The notes below the pieces were generated by a model that was not told where the DNA came from, did no database searches, and saw nothing but the letters and a program-made list of their open reading frames with translations. Made by a program: the position numbers and the translations under genes. From the NCBI GenBank assembly GCA_963717155.1, contig OY970326.1, positions 372,001 through 436,000 of the forward strand: a stretch of DNA of 64,000 nt, read 5' to 3'. Numbering within the stretch: the first letter of the stretch is position 1; every line of letters begins with the position of its first letter. This stretch comes from G963717155 sp963717155 (GTDB taxonomy: Bacteria > Actinomycetota > Thermoleophilia > Gaiellales > JALYLC01). Below are positions 59,044 to 64,000 of this stretch, piece by piece.

Positions 59044-61617
59044 ATGTTCGAGCGATTCACCGAGCGGGCCCGCCAGGTGGTCGTCCTTGCACAGGACGAG
59101 GCCAGGGCCCTCAAGCACAACTACATCGGTACGGAGCACATCCTGCTCGGCCTTCTCCGCGAGGAGGAGGGCCTTGCCGCGCGCGTGCTCGACGGCCTCG
59201 ACATCACGGTCGAAGAGGTGCGTGCGCAGGTAGCGCGCATCGTCGGCCAGGGCGACGAGGTCACGACCGGTCAGATCCCATTCACTCCGCGTGCCAAGAA
59301 GGTGCTCGAGCTGGCGCTGCGTGAGGCGCTCTCGCTCGGGCACAACTACATCGGCACCGAGCACATCCTGCTCGGTCTCGTGCGCGAGAACGAGGGGGTT
59401 GCCGCACGCATCCTGCTCGACTTCGACGCCGACGCCGAGAAGATCCGCAACGAGATCATCCGCATGCTGTCGGGCCCCGGTCGCCGCTCCGGCGGAGGCC
59501 AGCCGCAGGCTGCGGGCGCACAGGCCGAGGCCAAGAAGAGCTCCAAGCTGCTCGACCAGTTCGGTCGCAACCTGACCAAGCAGGCGAGCGAGGGCAAGCT
59601 CGATCCGGTCGTCGGTCGCCAGAACGAGATCGAGCGCGTGATGCAGATCCTCTCGCGCCGCACGAAGAACAACCCGGTGCTGATCGGCGAGCCCGGCGTC
59701 GGCAAGACCGCAGTGGTCGAGGGACTGGCCCAGCGGATCTCGTCGAACGCCGTTCCCGAGCTGCTCCGGCAGAAGCAGATCTACACCCTCGACCTTGCTG
59801 CCCTCGTCGCCGGCTCGAAGTACCGCGGCGAGTTCGAGGAGCGGCTCAAGAAGGTCATGAAGGAGATCTCGCAGCGAGGCGACATCATCCTGTTCATCGA
59901 CGAGCTGCATAACCTCGTCGGGGCAGGTGCGGCCGAGGGAGCGATCGACGCTGCCTCGATCCTGAAGCCGGCTCTCGCGCGCGGTGAGCTCCAGACGATC
60001 GGCGCCACGACGCTCGACGAGTACCGCAAGTACCTCGAGCGCGACTCCGCGTTGGAGCGGCGCTTCCAGCAGATCCGGGTCGAGGAGCCGTCCGTCGAGG
60101 ACACCGTGCAGATCCTGCGCGGCCTGCGTGACCGGTACGAGGCGCACCATCGCGTGCGCATCACCGATGACGCCCTCGAGGCTGCGGCCACCCTCAGCTC
60201 GCGCTACATCCAGGACCGCCACCTGCCCGACAAGGCGATCGACCTCATCGACGAGGCTGCCTCGCGGATGCGCATCAAGACGATGACCGCGCCGCCGCGC
60301 TACAAGGAGCTCGAGGAAGAGATCGAGACGGTCCGCCACGACAAGGAAGCGGCGATCGAGGCGCAGGAGTTCGAGAAGGCCGCGAACCTCCGCGACACCG
60401 AGCGCAAGCTCACGAACAAGAAGCGCGAGCTCGAGGAGAACTGGAAGTCCTCCGACGAGTCCGAGGGCGCCGAGATCGGCGAGGACGAGATCGCCGACAT
60501 CGTCTCGATGTGGACAGGCATCCCGGTCTTCAAGCTGACCGAGGCCGAGAGCCAGAAGCTCATCCGCATGGAGGAGGAGCTGCACAAGCGCGTCGTCGGT
60601 CAGGAGCAGGCGATCGTCGCCGTCTCCAAGGCGATCCGCCGCGCACGTGCCGGCATCAAGGATCCGAAGCGGCCAAGCGGCTCGTTCATCTTCCTGGGGC
60701 CGTCCGGCGTCGGCAAGACCGAGCTCGCCCGCACGCTCGCCGAGTTCCTCTTCGGCGACGAGGACGCGCTGATCCAGGTCGACATGAGCGAGTACATGGA
60801 GAAGCACGCGGTCTCCCGCCTGGTCGGCTCGCCTCCCGGCTACATCGGGTACGACGAGGGCGGCCAGCTCACGGAGGCCGTGCGTCGCAGGCCGTACTCG
60901 GTCGTCCTGCTCGACGAGATCGAGAAGGCCCATCCGGACGTCTTCAACATCCTCCTGCAGGTGCTGGAGGACGGCAAGCTGACGGACGCCCAGGGCCGCA
61001 AGGTCGACTTCCGCAACACGATCGTGATCATGACCTCGAACATCGGGGCCGGTCAGATCACGAAGAACCAGTCGTTCGGCTTCGCCCCTGGCGATGTCGA
61101 GGGCGGGCTCTCGTACGACGACATGAAGTCGCGGATCATGGGCGAGCTCAAGAAGGTCTTCCGACCCGAGCTGCTCAACCGCATCGACGAGGTCATCGTC
61201 TTCCACAAGCTCGCGAAGGACGAGATCGGTGTCATCGTCGACCTGATGATGCGCCGGCTGCGCGAGCAGATGAAGGAGCACGAGGTCTCGCTCGAGCTGA
61301 GCCAGGACGCCGTCGAGCTGCTCGCCGAGAAGGGCTACGACCCGGCGATGGGCGCGCGGCCACTGCGCCGCACGATCCAGAACCTGATCGAGGACCCGCT
61401 CGCCGACTTCGTCCTCAGCCGGCAGCTGCCGGCGGGTGCGACGATCGTGATCGATCGCAAGAAGGGCGTCGACGCGGACGGCAACCCGACCCAGCTCGAC
61501 GAGGTCGATCTCGACGTGGTGGCGGCGGCGACCCCGCCGGAGCCCGAGCCGGCCGCGGTCGGAGCGGGAACGACGGGTGACGACGGCGAGGGCGACGAGT
61601 CCAAGCCGGACGACTGA
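59044..61617 (+). CDS. clpC: ATP-dependent Clp protease ATP-binding subunit ClpC
   Basis: This 857-residue Hsp100 unfoldase feeds ClpP. The double Clp_N domain (1-142) has two HNYIGTEHILLGL repeats. AAA-1 has Walker A GEPGVGKT at about 215 and FIDELHNLVGAG. The middle domain has the UVR-like coil EAIEAQEFEKAANLRDTERKL-type segment near 440-465. AAA-2 has Walker A GPSGVGKT at about 552 and VVLLDEIEKAHPDVFN. The acidic C-terminal tail is longer than usual. ATG 59044 follows AAAGGGGGG. The 230-bp gap upstream should hold its promoter. Confidence 0.97.
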   Translation: MFERFTERARQVVVLAQDEARALKHNYIGTEHILLGLLREEEGLAARVLDGLDITVEEVRAQVARIVGQGDEVTTGQIPFTPRAKKVLELALREALSLGHNYIGTEHILLGLVRENEGVAARILLDFDADAEKIRNEIIRMLSGPGRRSGGGQPQAAGAQAEAKKSSKLLDQFGRNLTKQASEGKLDPVVGRQNEIERVMQILSRRTKNNPVLIGEPGVGKTAVVEGLAQRISSNAVPELLRQKQIYTLDLAALVAGSKYRGEFEERLKKVMKEISQRGDIILFIDELHNLVGAGAAEGAIDAASILKPALARGELQTIGATTLDEYRKYLERDSALERRFQQIRVEEPSVEDTVQILRGLRDRYEAHHRVRITDDALEAAATLSSRYIQDRHLPDKAIDLIDEAASRMRIKTMTAPPRYKELEEEIETVRHDKEAAIEAQEFEKAANLRDTERKLTNKKRELEENWKSSDESEGAEIGEDEIADIVSMWTGIPVFKLTEAESQKLIRMEEELHKRVVGQEQAIVAVSKAIRRARAGIKDPKRPSGSFIFLGPSGVGKTELARTLAEFLFGDEDALIQVDMSEYMEKHAVSRLVGSPPGYIGYDEGGQLTEAVRRRPYSVVLLDEIEKAHPDVFNILLQVLEDGKLTDAQGRKVDFRNTIVIMTSNIGAGQITKNQSFGFAPGDVEGGLSYDDMKSRIMGELKKVFRPELLNRIDEVIVFHKLAKDEIGVIVDLMMRRLREQMKEHEVSLELSQDAVELLAEKGYDPAMGARPLRRTIQNLIEDPLADFVLSRQLPAGATIVIDRKKGVDADGNPTQLDEVDLDVVAAATPPEPEPAAVGAGTTGDDGEGDESKPDD

Positions 61618-61637
61618 GCGATACCGCAAGACTGACG

Positions 61638-61673
61638 CCTGAGGGCCGGACATGTCCGGCCCTCAGGTGTTTT
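61638..61673 (+). terminator. Intrinsic terminator of clpC
   Basis: CCTGAGGGCCGGACA and TGTCCGGCCCTCAGG form a perfect 30-nt palindrome, followed by TGTTTT, 20 nt past the clpC stop. Confidence 0.9.
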
Positions 61674-61697
61674 CGGCGCAAATTGCTCGGAACGAAG

Positions 61698-61725
61698 TTT
61701 CAACGCGTCCGGTAGGGGATATAAG
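61698..61725 (+). promoter_or_regulatory. Candidate promoter of the 67-aa gene
   Basis: TTTCAA (61698-61703), a 16-bp spacer and TATAAG (61720-61725) form a plausible sigma-70-type promoter in an AT-richer patch, about 55 nt before the ATG at 61788. Confidence 0.35.
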
Positions 61726-61787
61726 ATTTCGTAAGATTCATCACACACCGCCAACCAATCGGTGCCCAGTGTCGTACAACGGTATGC

Positions 61788-61991
61788 ATGAAGCGTGAAC
61801 TCGAATCCCGAACCACCTCCCACGGCGGAGAGGTTCGACTGATCTGGGACGATGTCTCCGGTCGGCTCGACCTCGAGGTCGTCGGTGCCGACGGCGAGTT
61901 GCAGTCGTGTGAGATCTCGGCCGAGTCCGCGCTGGACGCCGTCGAGCACCCGCACCTGTACCTCGCTGTAGCGACGCCCAGCCACAGCTGA
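61788..61991 (+). CDS. Small protein of unknown function
   Basis: This 67-residue protein begins MKRELESRTTSHGGEVRLIW. The predicted pattern is two or three beta strands (EVRLIWDDVSGRLDLEVV) and one helix (AESALDAVEHPHLYL). No family is recognised. It has its own candidate promoter after the clpC terminator and ends 50 nt before radA. The ribosome site is weak. Confidence 0.6.
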   Translation: MKRELESRTTSHGGEVRLIWDDVSGRLDLEVVGADGELQSCEISAESALDAVEHPHLYLAVATPSHS

Positions 61992-62041
61992 CCCGCGCCG
62001 CGCTCGACGCCGTCCGACCTCGCCCGTAGGCTGGCCCGTCC

Positions 62042-63424
62042 ATGGCCCGGCTGCCCCGCACCGTGTTCGTCTGCAGTGAGTGCGGTCGCAGCGAGCCGCG
62101 CTGGCTTGGACGCTGCCCCGGCTGCGAGGCCTGGTCGACCCTCGTCGAGGAGCGCGCGCCACAGGACCAGGCGCCCGGACGAGCCGCGGCGCCGGGGCTC
62201 GCAGGCCTCGTCGTCCCGCTCGCCGAGGTTCCGCTCGAGCATGCGAACCGCTTGCAGACCGGGATCGGCGAGCTCGATCGAGTGCTCGGTGGAGGTCTCG
62301 TACCCGGGTCGCTCGTGCTGCTTGCAGGCGAGCCTGGCATCGGGAAGTCGAGCCTGACGGCGGCGCTGCTCGCACGCCTCGCCGGGCGCGCGAAGGTGCT
62401 GCTCGTGGCCGGTGAGGAGTCGCCCGCGCAGGTGCGCCTGCGGGCCGAGCGCCTGGGTGCGGTAGAAGGTGTCGGCGTGCTCGCCGAGACAGCCCTCGAG
62501 ACGGTGTGCGCGACGATCGCCGCCGAGGCGCCCGACGTGTGCGTCGTCGACTCGGTGCAGTCGATGTGGAGTGACGAGCTCGGATCGGCTCCCGGATCGG
62601 TCGCCCAGGTGCGCGAGGCCGCGGCGCGTCTCCAGCGTCTGGCGAAGGACCGTGGGATCGCGATCGTCCTCGTCGGACACGTGACGAAGGACGGAACCGT
62701 CGCCGGCCCGCGCGTGCTCGAGCACCTCGTCGACGCGACGCTCGTCCTCGAAGGCGACCCCGTGCGCTTCCTGCGGGTGCTGCGCGCGTTCAAGAACCGC
62801 TTCGGGTCGACGGACGAGATCGGCCTCTTCGAGATGAGCGCTGCCGGGCTCGTCGAGGTTCCCGACGGCGCGGGTCTCTCCGATCGCGCCGACGCGCGGC
62901 GGCCCGGGTCGTGCACCCTCCTGGCGCTCGAGGGCTCGCGCGTGCTCGCGCTCGATGTCCAGGCCCTGGTGGCGCCGTCGGAGCTCGCACAGCCGCGGCG
63001 GCTCGCCAGCGGCTTCGATCGCAACCGCCTCTCGCTCCTGCTCGCCGTGATGGCCCGCCACGGCGGACTCGGCCTGGGACAGCACGACGTGTTCGTGAAC
63101 GTCGCGGGCGGGGTCAGGGTCGAGGAGCCCGCGGCCGATCTCGCCGTCGTGCTCGCCCTCGCCTCCGCCGCGCGTGGCGTTGCGCTCGGGCACACCTGCG
63201 CGTTCGGCGAGGTTGCGCTGACCGGCCGCCTGCGTCGCGTAGCGCAGCCCGAGCGCCGACTTCAGGAGGCGGCGCGGCTCGGCCTCGAGCGAGCGATCGT
63301 GCCCATCGGGACGCCCGACGGCGTGCTCGCGGCAGTTGCGGTCGCGAGCGTCCGCTCGGCGATCGACGCGGTGGCAGCGGCCGATGAGTCGGAGCCGCTT
63401 CCGTGGGAGGCGGTCGGGGCGTAA
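62042..63424 (+). CDS. radA: DNA repair protein RadA
   Basis: RadA is a RecA-like helicase that drives branch migration during recombination. The 460-residue protein starts with a four-Cys zinc finger (Cys11, 14, 25, 28). The RecA core has Walker A GEPGIGKS at about 97-104 and the RadA-specific KNRFG motif in AFKNRFGSTDEIG. The C-terminal Lon-protease-like domain (about 285-455: VNVAGGVRVEEPAADLAVVLAL) follows. ATG at 62042. It is typically a neighbour of clpC, as here. Confidence 0.96.
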   Translation: MARLPRTVFVCSECGRSEPRWLGRCPGCEAWSTLVEERAPQDQAPGRAAAPGLAGLVVPLAEVPLEHANRLQTGIGELDRVLGGGLVPGSLVLLAGEPGIGKSSLTAALLARLAGRAKVLLVAGEESPAQVRLRAERLGAVEGVGVLAETALETVCATIAAEAPDVCVVDSVQSMWSDELGSAPGSVAQVREAAARLQRLAKDRGIAIVLVGHVTKDGTVAGPRVLEHLVDATLVLEGDPVRFLRVLRAFKNRFGSTDEIGLFEMSAAGLVEVPDGAGLSDRADARRPGSCTLLALEGSRVLALDVQALVAPSELAQPRRLASGFDRNRLSLLLAVMARHGGLGLGQHDVFVNVAGGVRVEEPAADLAVVLALASAARGVALGHTCAFGEVALTGRLRRVAQPERRLQEAARLGLERAIVPIGTPDGVLAAVAVASVRSAIDAVAAADESEPLPWEAVGA

Positions 63425-63432
63425 GCGGTGCT

Positions 63433-64000
63433 CTAGTAGCCGCCGTCGAGCGGAACGACAGGTTCCAGATCCTCGGCGCGCCGCAGCCACCCGAGCAGCA
63501 GCGGGTCGGCGATGGTCAGCCGCCCGCCGCGACCGGGCTCCCGCCGCACGAGGTCATCCTCGAGGAGCGCGACGATCGCGCGCTGGGTCGCACTGGTTCC
63601 GGGCAGCCCGTGTCGGCTCTGGTACTCGCGTGCATACACCGGGCCTGACTCGCGGGCGAGGGCGAGCAGGACGAGGCGCGCCGCCCGTGTGAGGCCGGCC
63701 CAGAGCTCGGTGGCGTACGGGCTCTCGGCGTCGACCGCGTCGAGCAGGGCCGTCTCGACCTCGCCCGGGCCGGCCACGGCGCCCTCGGGCGTCCGCGCCC
63801 AGGTGAACGAGAGCAGCTCCTGCGTCTGGTACGGATGTCCTCGGGTCGTGTCGAGCAGGCGCGCGAGTGCCTCGTCCTCGATCCCGCGTCCGGTTCGCTC
63901 GAACCGCTCGCGGGCCCATGGCGCCAGCCAGTCCGCGGGCAACGGCCCGAGCTCGACCATGCGGGCGCTGCGGAAGAGGGGTTCAGCGCTCTCGACGAAC
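63433..64000 (-). CDS. AAA+ ATPase C-terminal part (archaeal/ORC-type), truncated by window edge
   Basis: The frame is open to the window end; the internal ATG at 63960 is not the real start, since the residues before it (FVESAEPLFRSARMVEL) continue the domain. It resembles the C-terminal half of ORC1/archaeal-type ATPases: LPADWLAPWARERFERTGRG, TRGHPYQTQELLSFTW, then a winged helix (TSATQRAIVALLEDDLVRREPGRGGRLTIADPLLLGWLR). The Walker motifs would lie outside. Proteins of this type act as STAND-like or mobile-element-associated ATPases, and the role here is unknown. Confidence 0.75.
   Translation of the reverse strand, partial: FVESAEPLFRSARMVELGPLPADWLAPWARERFERTGRGIEDEALARLLDTTRGHPYQTQELLSFTWARTPEGAVAGPGEVETALLDAVDAESPYATELWAGLTRAARLVLLALARESGPVYAREYQSRHGLPGTSATQRAIVALLEDDLVRREPGRGGRLTIADPLLLGWLRRAEDLEPVVPLDGGY

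Noticed and set aside
63433..64000. A defence-system ATPase at the window end
   Set aside because: Only the C-terminal part is visible and no defence genes adjoin it here, so the claim cannot be supported.

Overview
The window is a 64 kb piece of a high-GC bacterial chromosome. Dense coding, many GTG starts, an RskA-type anti-sigma factor with its ECF sigma factor, a DUF2469-like protein and the order tilS-hpt-ftsH-folP-folB-folK ... lysS-clpC-radA point to Actinomycetota. A deep lineage such as Thermoleophilia (Solirubrobacterales/Gaiellales-like) is my best guess from gene content. It cannot be proved here because there is no rRNA.

Layout. 1-14.2 kb: end of a Nudix-like gene, MerR-HtpX, ClpP, an AHSA1/ArsR pair with a double operator, a Ca2+/H+ exchanger, SurE-HAD-LigA, then a leftward envelope and metal cluster (PBP4-type carboxypeptidase, 3D-domain protein, a 57-aa HTH protein behind a structured leader, Nif3, an NhaA-DsbA fusion) and an MscS channel. 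14.2-14.7 kb: a long imperfect inverted repeat beside tRNA-Pro(CGG). 14.8-24.7 kb: a leftward P-type ATPase, GST and a 1963-residue secreted protein with 19 tandem FnIII-like repeats. 24.7-40.6 kb: an accessory-looking stretch with transporters, an SRAP protein, lipoproteins, a solitary BMP-type binding protein, a beta-propeller lipoprotein, a soluble sugar dehydrogenase, frameshifted lipid kinase and nucleoside phosphorylase genes, and a second FnIII-type secreted protein. A ~278-bp MITE-like repeat occurs twice here, each copy flush against a stop codon. 40.8-64 kb: mostly housekeeping: YceI behind TetR-type palindromes, tilS-hpt, sigma/anti-sigma, ftsH, folP-folB-(LuxR)-folK, DUF2469, coaX, two membrane proteins, dus, greA, lysS, a protein made only of Clp N-domains, clpC, radA and the end of an AAA+ ATPase gene.

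Themes. Protein quality control recurs (HtpX, ClpP, FtsH, ClpC and the Clp_N-only protein). DNA and tRNA maintenance genes are spread through (LigA, RadA, HhH-GPD, SRAP, TilS, Dus, LysS). Extracytoplasmic proteins share candidate FliA/WhiG-like promoters. Three genes, including coaX, seem to start at CTG codons that have their own ribosome binding sites. Six genes are each broken by a single-base shift. Because folK is among them, I suspect assembly error for at least some. I found no CRISPR array, prophage, integrase or transposase gene. The least conventional items are the paired MITE-like repeats, the four-domain Clp_N protein next to clpC, the CTG starts and the inverted repeat at the tRNA.
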